Positions 21,226 to 33,000 of a stretch of 64,000 nt of DNA are shown here, piece after piece. The position numbers were made by a program, and so were the translations under genes. A model generated the notes under the pieces. That model saw only the letters and a program-made list of their open reading frames with translations. It was not told where the DNA came from and made no database searches. How positions within the stretch are numbered: position 1 is the first letter of the stretch; every line of letters starts with the position of its first letter. This DNA is from Perkinsus marinus ATCC 50983. Its lineage: Eukaryota > Perkinsozoa > Perkinsida > Perkinsidae. The stretch lies in the NCBI RefSeq assembly GCF_000006405.1, contig NW_003205333.1, positions 115,494 to 179,493 of the forward strand, in the 5' to 3' direction.

Positions 21226-21735
21226 CCGGGGCGCGCGCTAATGGCGACTCTAGCGGGGCGTAGCGATGCATGATTCGTAACTTTCCCATGTACTATAGGC
21301 AACACAAAGCCTTATGATATGGAAACTAATTCCAAGAGCATTTATAGCGATACGATGATAAGTAGCTCGTACGATAAATATCATGATGGTGATAAAAGAC
21401 GTTTGAATGGTATAGTAGGCTTGAAGTCAACATTCTTGGCCATATTCATTATCAGAGACAACAGGGAGAATGCTCAACGCCTAGACCGTGGAGCTTGGGG
21501 GCCTTTAGAAAGGTAGCTTGTGCTCTGGATAACCACAAGTCCACCGGTAAGAGCTGTTGCCACGACATGGTCAGTGGGCCTGATGAGAAATGTTACTCTT
21601 TGCATACACTATCGGGACTTACTCAGAATGTCCAGTTCGAACACAGACGGCTGCGATAGGGTCACCAGGCATGGGCTTTACTGTTCCTCCACCACTGAAA
21701 GCAGTCGCCTTTGAACACTCACACAAGGTAACCCC

Positions 21736-24700
21736 TCACCTAAGTATGCTGGCCTTCCGCCTTCTGACCGGCCTCGTAATGGGTCTTTGTAGTTCGCAGT
21801 GGATTCGTACGTTACCACCCGAGAAAAAGGCTTGCCGATGATGCTGCACTTCAGAGAAAGCATGGGATCCTGAAATGTTGCTTCCAAACTCCACGAATGT
21901 GCTTAGGACAGAGCTACCAGTCATCGTGCTCATATGCGACTTCAAAGTCTTGGACGCATCCACGGCAGTATAGCTAAACCGCGCAATAAGGTACTGAATC
22001 CAGCGAGCCAGATCATCCGATGTGTTGATGCCCTGAGATAAACTCCAACTTGAACAAAACACAACAAGCTGCATTCTCCACACTCACCATAAGGAAACCG
22101 TCCGTCCAGCCGGTGAAGGTCCAAGGCGAATAGGCTGATGTCTGCAAGGCACTGCATGCCTGGCTGTTGTACCCCTGTCGAACTTCTGGTCGCATGAATT
22201 TGCACTGATAGTAGCAGCTGCCATAAAAAGCAAGGCAGAAGGGCACCTCCTCCCACCTGCAGTAGGGACCTGTTGGTTCCCGCCAAGTCACAGCGGCGAA
22301 CATCCCAGCTCCCCGAAGGTGGACACGTGACGTCAATTGCCAGAGCGAGTTGACACGCCAAGAAGACGTGCTGAACAGAAACACACTCGTACGATAGGAA
22401 AGGCAACTCGAGCTCACATCGGGGGTCATCCTCGACCAGCACAGGTCAGTTACCCAGAACTTAGCAGGGGAAGCCGCAGTGGCGAGGGGATAAGGGCACG
22501 ATGTGGACATCACCCACACAGAACCATTCTCTGACGTAACGGTAGAGCGTGCGACTCACAAGCAGAGAGCCCAGGTTCAAACCCTACGAGTTGCAACTGC
22601 GAATAATTCAGGAGCTTCATCGCTATCAGGCTCTACTGGTGCCCATTGGACTGCGAGCAATGGGGAGACCTCTCCGAAACCCGAGCAGCTCAATATTGAC
22701 AGGGGCTTGCTCAGGACTTCCCTGAAAATGAAGCTTGAATGGCAACGATGAATACAATGACTCGACAGTAGACACTCAGGGATCGAATCACGTTTAGACA
22801 AAGGTCAATGGTAGCAGCGAGAACGGCACCTTCCTCACCCATGCTTGTCACCAATTCCTTCGTCTACTCGGAAAACAGCAGCACAGCCGCTTTCAAGGCC
22901 AGCCAAGATCCAGATCTTGTCACGGTTCCGCACAGCGTGTATGCCTAAGCATCTCCTGCTCGGCCTGATCTCTGCATACGGTCGAAGCTTGAGCAAAGCA
23001 GGTGTCTTCAGGGAGGACGGGTGTAATATCGAGCTCGAGACAGAGTACAGCACCGCGTGGCCATCACAGAACAACACGCATAGGATACCTAGTCACTTCT
23101 CTGCGAACGGAGCAACTCAAAATCTTCGTACCAATCCTCGACGAAGTAGCACTGAACTCCACCCAGTGGAAGTCTGCGACATCGCCACCTACGATCAGCC
23201 GCCTGACCTTCTGCACCTTATCCTTCTCCAAGGGCCACAACTGAGCGTGAGGACCTCAAAAGCACGGCAACACTGTATTGGTTTTACTTCTATAATGGAT
23301 TCCGTTCGAGACGCCAGAGCCGCGACCATCGGCCTGCTCTTGTAGGATGGAGACAACGACATCAATTCTTGCGACCGGCCTAATGAGCCCATCAAAAACC
23401 ATATTATCAACGCTGTTTCTTGTCTACCTGCATTTATGATCCATCCCTGACCACTAACCCACATCGCCTCCCCTGGACGAACCTCCGCCGTGTCGGGGGC
23501 GGAGGGATCAGGCACGTGCTCGAATACAATCTCGAGAGGTTCGCTACTGTCAATCGCCTTGGTGGCAGCATTCGCGATATCCTCTGTAGTGATATCCTAC
23601 GAACATTGAAAAACTCCGCGTTGTAAGTGAACTAATCCTAAAATTCAGAGTATTTTTCCTCGCAAAATTAGCACTAATTCGAGAATCACTTCGCTGAGCA
23701 ACCACATTTGTCTCTACAAGGCTTGGAAGTATCAAGAGCCACGAACACTCCGCTCACCTCAAAGGCACCGCTGCCAGAGTTCCATGAAGGGAAAATGTCC
23801 GGAGGGTGAGGGAATGGCTCCGGCTGAGACAACAGAATAGTCTCTCCCAAGTACGTCCAGCTGTAAATGCTCACAAGCTTGGGGCGCGCGCTCCTGAGGG
23901 CCGTCCAATACCGGGAAGTCATGGACTTGGGTATGATGGGAGCTCCGCAATTAGCGCAGATCTTCCGAGCTGATGGTTGAAGGCCGCCGCATGCATCGCA
24001 GGCCTGAGCTTAGCGAGTAAGCAAAACCCACCAAGTTTCGACGGACCCTGTAGCCAGGTGGAGGCGCCTCCTTCCCTCTCACTGCTAGCGTAGTAACCGA
24101 ATCCCCGAGTGGAGGCACAACTGCCAGAGGGCTTACTGATAGATCGCCTATGACAGATGCCTGAATTGAGGATAATATCGGGCAGCGATGTTGGGGACCA
24201 AACTTACCACGGACACTTTACGCCTCCTTTTCGTAGTTCCCTTGGGAGTCATTTCATGGCCGCATTCAGTACACTGCATTTGACGACATGGATTGATGGT
24301 GCCGCATTCGGAACAGGCCTGCGTCAGACACTGAGCATTTGGAGAAGGAGGCTTCGACTACCTTCTTGCCAGCCCCCACACCCTTGCTTTCGCGCCCCCT
24401 GCCGGTCCCTTTTTTGGCACCCTTTGGCCTTCCGCGTTTCTTCGAAAGTGAACCCTGCAGGGACTCATCCAGCATTTCAGGAGGGAGGGGTGATGAGCCT
24501 TGGGCTGGATTGTTCAGTTGAGCGAAAGCAGCGAGAGCGGCTGCCTGATAGAAAAAGAGGATCCGTTAAAATATCCTCGCCAAGAATTGAACACGGATCA
24601 TCCGGATGAAACCCCTACTACCTACCACTAGACTAAAGACCCTACACGGAAATACAACAAAGGATAGTCCATGAGCACAGAAGTGGTCCAAAAGCACTGC

Positions 24701-25250
24701 CTGCAATATAGACCCACAAACGTGAGTCGGTCAAATGCTCACGAAGCTACTCAGTTCGTGTGGTATCATTCATCGACCCCTCCCGCAGCCCAGCACTACC
24801 TCGAAGCCTGGATGGGCCGCCACTCCCTCCAGGCCTCCGAGCCCTTCCACTGACGAGCCCATTAGTCCTCCCATCTGCTCAGGGCTAAAGGCTACAGTGG
24901 ACTCCCCTTGCTGAGCATCCATACCCGGGATGCTGGCCTGGGCACCTCCAAGGTGTGGAGGAGATGACATTGCAATGAATACCCTGCTGCCCCCAACCAT
25001 ACACTCTCAATAGCACTAATCCACAACACAAAGTCAAACCTAGGAGATCCTGAACCCTCCACTCAGTTGAGAACTTACATACATCGCAACCAAAGAAAGT
25101 TCGCTCCGCCCTGGCCCGATTCATAGTTTCTACCGGGAGTGATTTACCCTGACCGATCTCCATCTCTATCGATATATTCCACATATCAAACAGATGTTCA
25201 AGCCGCTGATGGTTTCTCAAGGGTCTCCTCATCAGCAGTCCGCGCACCAT
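21736..25250 (-). CDS. AT-hook, zinc-ribbon and WD40-like nuclear protein, multi-exon
   Basis: Coding pieces join along the minus strand. In order: an exon from about 25,250 with 5' splice site GTAAGTTC near 25,077; a Gly/Met-rich exon (about 24,795-24,985); an exon with an AT-hook core KKRGRPKG near 24,430; two Cys clusters of C-x2-C..C-x2-C form (about 24,270-24,330 and 23,935-24,005); then a WYLGE-like globular part and, from about 23,220 down to 21,740, segments such as DKIWILAGLESG and LLAVQWAP that look like WD40 blades. AT-hook, zinc ribbon and WD40 together suggest a DNA-bound transcription factor subunit; TFIIIC's WD40 subunits are one candidate. Near 23,087 two frames must be joined without a clear intron, so a sequencing error, a missed intron or decay is possible. 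Start and stop are approximate. Confidence 0.5.
24573..24643 (-). tRNA. tRNA-Glu(TTC)-like sequence, probably a pseudogene or SINE head
   Basis: On the minus strand the order TAGTCTAGTGGTAGG (D arm and A box), an anticodon loop GTTTCAT with TTC, and TTCAATT (T loop and B box) aligns along its length with tRNA-Glu. The acceptor stem does not pair properly and the T stem has mismatches, so it is unlikely to be a working tRNA. It lies in an enlarged intron of the AT-hook gene, same strand. Confidence 0.35.
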
Positions 25251-27082
25251 GACCCCTTTATTGCTTTCACTGCCCTCTCATATTTCCTCAGCCGCTTCCC
25301 ATGGTTGTGCTAGTGACCTCGGCCTATTAGTTAGAACCCACATATTCGTCTCCGGTCCCACAACCTTCCAGCGCTGAGCGATAAGCACCGTTCTGTGTGA
25401 ATGTGTATCCAAGGATTCCAGATTTTTGAGAACGATGGGTGAGTTCCTTGGCGTGAAAAGCGAATCCCATGGATTTGATGGTTTCGTTCAGGAACTAGAT
25501 GTTCGAAAGATCGAGAAGCCCTACAGTCTATGAGACTCTCCCCAGCGGAAAATGAGGGCACCCGACAGACTCCTGCACATCGCGGACATGGATGTTGGGA
25601 AACCACAGACCACAGTACGGCAGAGGTGTTCAAACCTCTGCACGGTGATAACCGGGAGCTTGTTCCCAGAGAAACCAGGGCGTTAAGTATGACCCCTACA
25701 GTGTGAAACGAACGGCCATGCAGAGTAATGTTTGGGGCTGTGTTTCTTATAATCTAGAATCACAACTATATACTACGAATGTCTTCTTAAATGTTGAGAA
25801 TCTATTGAGAAGCAATTCGGGATGTTCTCATGTTAATCTTTGAACAAATCTACACACGTATGCTCATAAGTGGAGAACAAGTCAAATTCAAAACCAAAAC
25901 AGATCTATTCGAGCTAACCACAGTCGTTAGTTTCCATATGGATTCACATCGTACACATTAGATCAATACCCTCAACCACGGTCATTCAAGTTGAATCTCC
26001 CGTACAGTGAATGACAGTGGAGGCTCGGGATGCGGGAGAGATCATGAACATAATTCATCAAAAAAAGTCTTCTCAGAATGACGCGCAGAACCACCGTCAC
26101 GCGCCACGAAATTCGATGACCGTTTTCGTATATTTCATTACAACACTGGTAACTGTGCTGTCAACAGAGGCGTACAATCTCTGTTTGCAAGACCCCCGAG
26201 CTCTCTCAATAGTCCAGAGGCTGGTCTCGCAAGAATCAGAGCTCCTCCATGTCTCAGAGACATTGTCTCTGGCATGGAGCTGGCGGTCGACGACAGGTTC
26301 ATTGAATCGAGAGGCCAAATGTTCGTGTAGCGGAATGATAGGTTACCCTAAGACCCTAAGGAGGTTCGACTCCGACAATCGGGGTATAATTATACAAATT
26401 ATGGTAAGGTGATCACCATGTGAATCTCAAGACATGCTCAGATCGTCACTTACGAACTATGAGATAGCTTTCTTCAATGCAACTTTGTATCTAACCATGC
26501 AACTCTACTATCAAAGAAGTTGATCGTCAGTTTCATAGCGTCACTATCGCTACCGTAGTTTAAGGTGAGTGCCAGTCTTGTTGATTCTTGACACCGTGAT
26601 TGAAACCACCTGGTCCTTCCGCTGGCATAAACTCGATCGTCTACGCCGTAGATAAGCCAATTCTGAACTGTGGGAACTGCGTCTAGCCAATTGCTCATGC
26701 CGTCGGCATAAGCAATTAGCTGGAGCCTAACTCGGTCACACGCTATGGATGACTGGGTTGACAAGTACGCTCATTGCTCCATGATTGGTCGCCAGTCACT
26801 ACTGCTTCGAGTGCTGACTTGTTCAGCATTTCTTCGGTACTCAACTATCGGTCGCATGCATTCGAGCCATGGCTTTCCTTCAATATTGCCTTTCTGTAGT
26901 GTCTGTCACATCTGCATCTGAAGTGTAACTATCCTATGTGAGCTGTTTTATTACTACTACAAGCCATAGCTGTCGCATTTGCACAGGAGTATGGGGATTC
27001 ACTTGCCGATACCCAATATGAATTGATGGTAAAACCACAGGGTTACCAAAAATATATTGGACATGGCCAACCGTATACCAAA
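25251..27082. other. Spacer, no gene supported
   Basis: Open frames at 25331-25633 (minus), 26011-26412 (plus) and 26474-26764 (minus) have no recognisable family and no convincing splice partners. The 5' flank and first exon of the AT-hook gene may extend into the first few hundred bases. Confidence 0.3.
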
Positions 27083-28108
27083 CTATGCTCGATCATCTCG
27101 AAAGAGATGATATATAATCAGATCCAAAGCATAATATTCAAGATAGAGACGCGGCTCCACCGGTGGTGACTTGACATAGTAGCAACCGTCAGAATCATTG
27201 GCTATGAACACAACACATAATATGATCATCTCAAGTGTCTGAAGCCTATAACAACGCATTACTGTCCTTAGACATCCCAAACCACAGGAGACATGCGAAG
27301 AAGTATAGAGATACCGCCCCAGACAGCGAAAGTCTCGAAAGTGTTTGTCGATCGATGACGCAATGAACAGATTAGGGCTCGAACTGAGACCAACAGGAGA
27401 AGATGGAAACATTTGCTACACAATGTGATAAAACAGGGCAGCAGTCCGGAAGCAGGAGCACTGAAGACACGAGGCTTAGCCTTTAACAGAACTCGACGCA
27501 GGTCGGAAAAAGGAAAGAATGATGGATGACTGTAGCAAAGACTAGCTGTTGATATTCTTTAGGTGTCGCGATGAAGACAATGATGATGACGATGAATAAG
27601 GCCTTCAACGCTGCCAACACCACGAGCAGATTGTTAACTCACACATTCACGCTATTACGATAGGCAATGATATAGATGATAGTAGGAGAAACACCATAAA
27701 GGGAAAACGCAAGTGCCCAGGGAGTTGTAGGAGCAGCAGAAAACGATTCTTTCAATACGGGTTCTAGTACTACGAAGAGGCGATAAAACGAGGCAGAACG
27801 AGAAATACACACGAAACTGCCAACCACACAATCTCGTTTCTTTTCACGAGAAATGACCGGCGATTGGTAGCAAGATTAGACAACGATGAGACCGTGATAA
27901 TCGGAGGCAAACGAATGTCTTCTGAGAACGGCCACGAACAGGCGACACAGGAACGAGCGAACATCTGGACTTCACTCTCATCAGTTGGTGTACCACGTAG
28001 AACAGCGCCGATAGCACTAATAAGGACAGCCAAATAAACAGTCATGTCCAGGAAAGAGTTCGAGAAGTGGTAGGAATGTGAGAGACAACGCATGGGAGCT
28101 TGCTCCAA
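27083..28108 (-). CDS. Probable multi-exon membrane protein
   Basis: Not recognised. Three minus-strand open stretches (27770-28108, 27639-27827 and 27083-27412) follow each other, the first two overlapping in different frames as expected where a short intron lies between. Each has hydrophobic runs that could cross a membrane: MTVYLAVLISAIGAVL in the first, FSLYGVSPTIIYIIAY in the second and LEMIILCVVFIA in the third. GT and AG sites for a roughly 60-nt intron exist around 27,760-27,830 but the exact join is unclear. It lies just downstream of the Mei2-like gene, on the same strand. A small polytopic transporter or receptor-like protein is possible; no motif decides. Confidence 0.35.
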
Positions 28109-28196
28109 GAAGTAAAGAGTTTGAGAACAGATATTAGACGGGCTCTATTTTCAGTCGAGACTGAAGCAACACTCTATAACTGGGCGAAAAACACAT

Positions 28197-29481
28197 TCAA
28201 AAATACCTGGCTCTATTATTGCTGGATTCAGCAGCATGGTTTTCAGTATTAGGATGACGACTGCATCCTGAAACACTAGTCAGCATTGGAGACTGGCGTC
28301 GACTTGAGCTAGAGACAGCACGATTTAGCAGCGGTAATAAAGACGATGAGCTAGAATCTCCTCTGGGCGTAGTGTTAGAAGACGTAGACGCGTTAGACAA
28401 GCAACGCGCATAATGTGGTTTATATACCCCATTGTGATGGAATAGCCTCGGAGGAATATAGGATGTTGTACGAGTAGTAGTCGTGCCTCGCTTCTTTCGG
28501 GAGTCAGTAAAACCCAAGATCCATACTTTGCCGTCACCAATACTCTCGTAGTTGGGGGAGTTCGACCGCTTCGAACCGGTAGGATCAACCGAGCGGATTG
28601 TGGCGTCACGGCCTTGTATGTGAGCGAAGTAGATCTCACATGCTTTGGTGTTGGTGGTACCCTCACTGCGACGCCTTCTCTGCGGGAACCATTCATAGCC
28701 TTGGAAAGCAAGTGTGAAAACAAGGAGATAGCGTGGCGTGGTGAAGTTGATGAAAGCATACCCGCGATTGGCAACCTGAAGAACAACGGAATGATTAAAC
28801 CACGAGTACCGGAGAAGACTCACTTTAGCGGTATCGACGGGCAAATATAACAAGTCATAACCACCGTGTCGTAAAGCAGGACATTCTCTTTCTATAAGAT
28901 CTCGCAGAGCCGCAACAGTGAACCTGAGTAGATAATGGAGCTCAATACGACTTTACAAAAATGCCGCACCTTCTCGGTATTTTCTTAATCATGACCGTGG
29001 TCCTCTTTTCATTTTCATTGTTGAGGAGAGCATCCACTTCAACCATCTCCATACCACTACTAGCATTGGAGGTCTGCTCGATACTTGTAGCAGGTGCATG
29101 GTCATCACAATCTTCGCCTTGTGAGCGTGAGCTCTCTACAGGACTTGCAGCATAATCGGCAAGGCCAGGACTGGCCTCACGATCGAGTCCCACAGCGTTC
29201 TCTGCAGTGATAAAGGCAGGAGTAGTAGTCAAAGGCTCATCCAAGGTCGGCTGGCTGACGTCATTTTCCTCACTGATGGAGATGTCCTGATCTTGAATTA
29301 TTCTCAGTAATGAAGGCACCAAAGCTGGATTAGAGATACTGATGAGGTCCACCAAACCGGTGACAGACGTCTCGCAAGTTACCGCACCCGCCTGCTGAAG
29401 TAGGTAAATTTCTCGTATAAGGGCATCCAAGTTGTTAGCCTCCGAGGTAGTCCGGGACAGGGGGAAGTCATGAATTGCCAT
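28197..29481 (-). CDS. Mei2-like RNA-binding protein (C-terminal Mei2 RRM)
   Basis: Three exons with matching phases: 28970-29481, 28824-28923 and 28197-28775, with introns of 46 and 48 nt (28924-28969 and 28776-28823). The joined protein carries the Mei2-type RRM: VMIKKIPRRFT (RNP2 side), then YDLLYLPVD, then GYAFINF (RNP1 side), then CEIYFAHIQGRDA. The order and wording of these blocks are diagnostic of the third RRM of Mei2/AML proteins, RNA-binding regulators of meiosis and differentiation in yeast and plants. The N-terminal exon is acidic and disordered. I start at the ATG at 29,481; an upstream in-frame ATG at 29,568 would add a hydrophobic stretch foreign to the family. The tail after the RRM is Ser/Thr-rich. 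The RRM is certain; the biological role is by family only. Confidence 0.85.
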
Positions 29482-29568
29482 CGTCGACGGCGAACAAACA
29501 ATACAAAGGGAAAAACAATCTACGAATGGAAACATGTGGCTCAGACGGACGACAAACAGCCACACCAC

Positions 29569-31235
29569 ATTATGGACGATGATTGTTGGTGGTTTTCTAC
29601 GGCGCTAAGGCTCCCGCACTCCATCACACAATGAAACGCCTCGTAAGTGATTACAATGCAATCAACCCGTGCGGAGAAATTCCTGTGTGCGAAGCTGTTA
29701 CTGACCTTCTTGTACAACAGTCATTGTTATACTACTGAAGCCGCGCAACTTGGACGACACAGAGGCTGTCCGAAAACGCTAGAGAATCAACCAGTTGACC
29801 GTAACTGTCTACCGCTGCGTCACGATAGCTCAGTTGTAATGTTTAGTTACTCTGTGTGTAGTATGTTCGTACGATGGTTCGAGTACTCTTGTGGTGAAGG
29901 AAACTCATGTTAACTCAGATCATCAGTCATAGTGCAATACTGTTCCGATAGTGTGGAGTCCAAGCGAGATGTTTCCCTCACAGTGACCTCATTGGAGGTG
30001 AAGTAGGTGTAGACGAGCTCACAATTACAAAGTATGCCAGCCGCGATTTGAACCACAAACTCTGTCGTTGCCACAAGGGTATACTCTAGATGGGTAGAAT
30101 TACGTTACGGACCGTTACGGGTGACTTTTACGGTTAAGCTTTGAGCCCCGTACCGTAAAATCACGGCGTCGTAACGGGTCTCACGGAAATGCAATGGGCA
30201 AAACGACAGGAAGTATACTCAGTAGACGTACTCTAAAGTCCTCACTAAAGGGTCATCGGCACGCGATTATCTGATACTAGCAGCAGTCAAGCAACTAAGA
30301 GTTGCCTATGTAATCAAATAATAGAGATGAGCTCCACACACAGGTGCCTCTAAGCGAATTCGAGAATTAATCTGTGTTGATGAGAAACATGTATTTCGTG
30401 CCGAATTTGATCACCTTTCTCGTTTCGACCAGGTTATGACATTTGCTGCTCAGGGTCTCAAAATACCACTCATTTTCTTGTCTACATCGCAAGGGTTGCG
30501 GTGGACAGCCGGATACTGTGTTCGGATTGTCCTAGGGGTCATTCATCCTCGAAAAAAAGCTCGCAAGATCTGAAAGCTAGTTCTCTGATTTCATAACGTT
30601 TTGGAGTAGCTGCTCCGAGCTTTCCTTCACTTGTGCTTCGCATGAATGTGTAATGCAATCGTTTGTGCGATGAGGGACTCGGACGTAAAGGTCGTAAACC
30701 ATTCCAGTTGCATGAAATCTGAGTTTACGCGTTTGCGAGACGTAGCGTAAACCGTGACCTTACGCAGCCCATATATACACTCATGCAGTTTGAGGGCCGC
30801 GACCATGATTTCGGCGGAGCGTGGAAACGTACTCCTTCGCATTTCTGTGAGTTGAGGCCAATCGATCGAGTCTTATCGTAATCTTAAGGAATTCCTCTAG
30901 AACGCGGCGTAGTGAAACGAACTGACTTCTTCATCCTACGTGCTCAAAGAACTAATGTTAGAGCCTGAGGGACTACAGTGACTTACCGCTCCAAATCCCC
31001 TTAGTGAAACTATTTAACCAGATTTACTCTTCGCTACTATTAACTTTGTTCGCTCTCCAGTTTGCCCTCACCACTTTATCATTCAGATACATATTATTGT
31101 ATAATGTCTGTTGTCCATTGACTTCCACTCATTTGCAAAGATCTCTTTTTCAATCTATTCGGGGAGAGTAGCTATGCACCTACGTGCAATCGCGCCCAAT
31201 TGATGTAAGCAGTAAAACTTTTCTCTTTGAGAGGA
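29569..31235. other. Spacer, no gene supported
   Basis: No open frame here looks coding. It includes a 64-nt imperfect palindrome (30113-30176, listed separately). Confidence 0.35.
30113..30176. repeat. Imperfect palindrome rich in CGTTACG / ACGGT
   Basis: CGTTACGG..TTTTACGGT (from 30,113) pairs with ACCGTAAAA..CGTAACG (to 30,176) around a loop of about 15 nt. Extra CGTTACGG and CGTAACGGG copies flank it. It may be a hairpin or the remains of a small fold-back insertion. Confidence 0.4.
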
Positions 31236-31243
31236 GATTGATG

Positions 31244-32017
31244 CACATTTTAAAGGCCTATTTCGCCTTAAATAAGATCAGTTTCGCAGGGCGAGCAATC
31301 ATCCGAGCCAAGATATGCCTTAGTAAGATCAATTTCGCCAGCGCGCTCGATAGAAAAATCAATTACGACGACGCGTGTCATTAGTACAATCAATTTCGCC
31401 GGAGTAACGGATCCGATGTCTGATTGTTGCACGCTGCCCGTTCAGCTTATCATCATGCCAAATTCAAGTCACAACTCCGACGAATCGTCGGCGACGATGA
31501 GAGTTACCGATGATAACTTACCATGGCTCCCGTGACAAAACTTTCGTCGCTTGAGCCATGGTAACTCTCACGAAAGTCAATACAAGTCCAGTGATGACAG
31601 TCTCCGTGGCTCAGCTGAAGGAGATGGTCCTGCCTCGTCGACGGCCACGACGGCAATACAAGAAGCACGATGCTTCGGCTCGTGCGCGTATTGTTAACGG
31701 ATGCATGTCGGAAGTCTCTCCTGATGAGACATGTAGCGGTGTCGTGCAGAACTACTAGTTCTGAGATCGAAATCTGCTGTCGAGCGAAATTGAATATACT
31801 ATCAGCGAAATCGATTTGCGCCTTTTGTCGAAATTGAACTTACTTCAGACATGCCGGCGAAGTTGATTGTACTAATGACACGCGTCGTCGAAATTGATTT
31901 TTCTATCGAGCGCGATGGCGAAATTGATCTTACTAAGGCATATCTTGGCACGGATGATTGCTCGCCCTGCGAAATTGATCTTATTTAAGGCGAAATAGGC
32001 CTTTAAAAGGTGTAGTT
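31244..32017. mobile_element. Fold-back / MITE-like element with 155-bp inverted arms
   Basis: Arms 31248-31402 and 31854-32008 are inverted copies, 155 nt each, with five mismatches by eye (about 97 percent). They begin TTTTAAAGGCCTATTTCGCC and contain repeated AATCAATTTCGCC motifs. GATTGATG occurs just outside both ends (31236-31243 and 32018-32025) and is a plausible 8-bp target-site duplication, which would point to the hAT group. The 450-nt centre holds a smaller palindrome (TTACCATGGCTC / GAGCCATGGTAA, 31,517-31,565) and a 66-codon Arg-rich open frame of unknown meaning. No transposase, so it would be non-autonomous. Confidence 0.75.
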
Positions 32018-32025
32018 GATTGATG

Positions 32026-32994
32026 AAGATGGAGTAGCACTATTAACTTGACGTTTTAGGAATCCACCCTAGTAGAGTGACATCGTAGTCGTTTCACGTT
32101 TTCGTTGAGGAAATATGGAGAGCGCAAGATTTGCGAGTGCCCATCGTTTTTTTTTCAGTCGGTGTTTGCTCTCGCGGCAGAAGAATGTCGGAGAGCTTAT
32201 ACGTTTCACCATCTCAGACATGCTCACACATTTACTTTCGCAAAACAACCAGAAAATTCAGAATAAAATTCATTCACAGTAGTTATGAGCATTTCACGAG
32301 TTGGTGTGATGCTCAAGACGTAGTAATAGTCGGGAGCACTCTCAATCCATTTTCAGTCTAAGTTCTCACATAAAACTGGTCGTTCTCTATGCACGTGCCC
32401 ATGGACTATCTTTCCCTTTGGCTCGTCATCCAGTTGTTAAGGAAAACTTCAGATCTTCTGTTTCACGCGAGTGATTGAAAATCTTGTGCGGAAAATGCGT
32501 TCGTGAAACAAAGTCAAGCCCGAGATTTTTTCCGCGATCTCGAATTTTCTCATTCTCAGCCACTTTTAGTCGTTTCCCGTTGTCTTCAAATAACGAGGAC
32601 TTTAGGGAAGATCCTCACTCGTCTCGAGGCAGTCGGATGTCAATCGTTAGGGCTTTCTCCGGATGTCATTATCACCCTTGTTTTGATGGTGCATCTTGTT
32701 ACTGTCTATTTCGCACGTGGACCCAAAATAAACCGTAGTTTTTTTTGCCGTGGAGCTATCAGTCTACTGGGAGTTGAGATAACTGTGGAGTATTCCACTG
32801 AAACTGTCATCAATGGGAGGGAGGCAGATGTAGGGTATTTATTCGCGACGTTTCGGGATTGTGAACGACGAATGATTTCATATTTTCTATGGGTGATTTG
32901 TGTTGGAGTGTTTTGAAAAGGGTGGGTTGAGTTGTGTTATTGTCAGTAGTAGTTTTGATATACAACCCCAAGGCTCTCGGTGCATTACCTGAGA
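32026..32994. other. Spacer upstream of the two-finger CCCH gene
   Basis: Overlapping short open frames (for example 32503-32916, plus) lack recognisable domains. Presumably holds the promoter of the next gene. Confidence 0.3.
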
Positions 32995-33000
32995 ATGGTG

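Noticed and set aside
22337-23345. Plus-strand frames of up to 166 codons opposite the AT-hook/WD40 gene
   Set aside because: The minus strand carries recognisable blade-like segments and splice sites; the plus frames have none.
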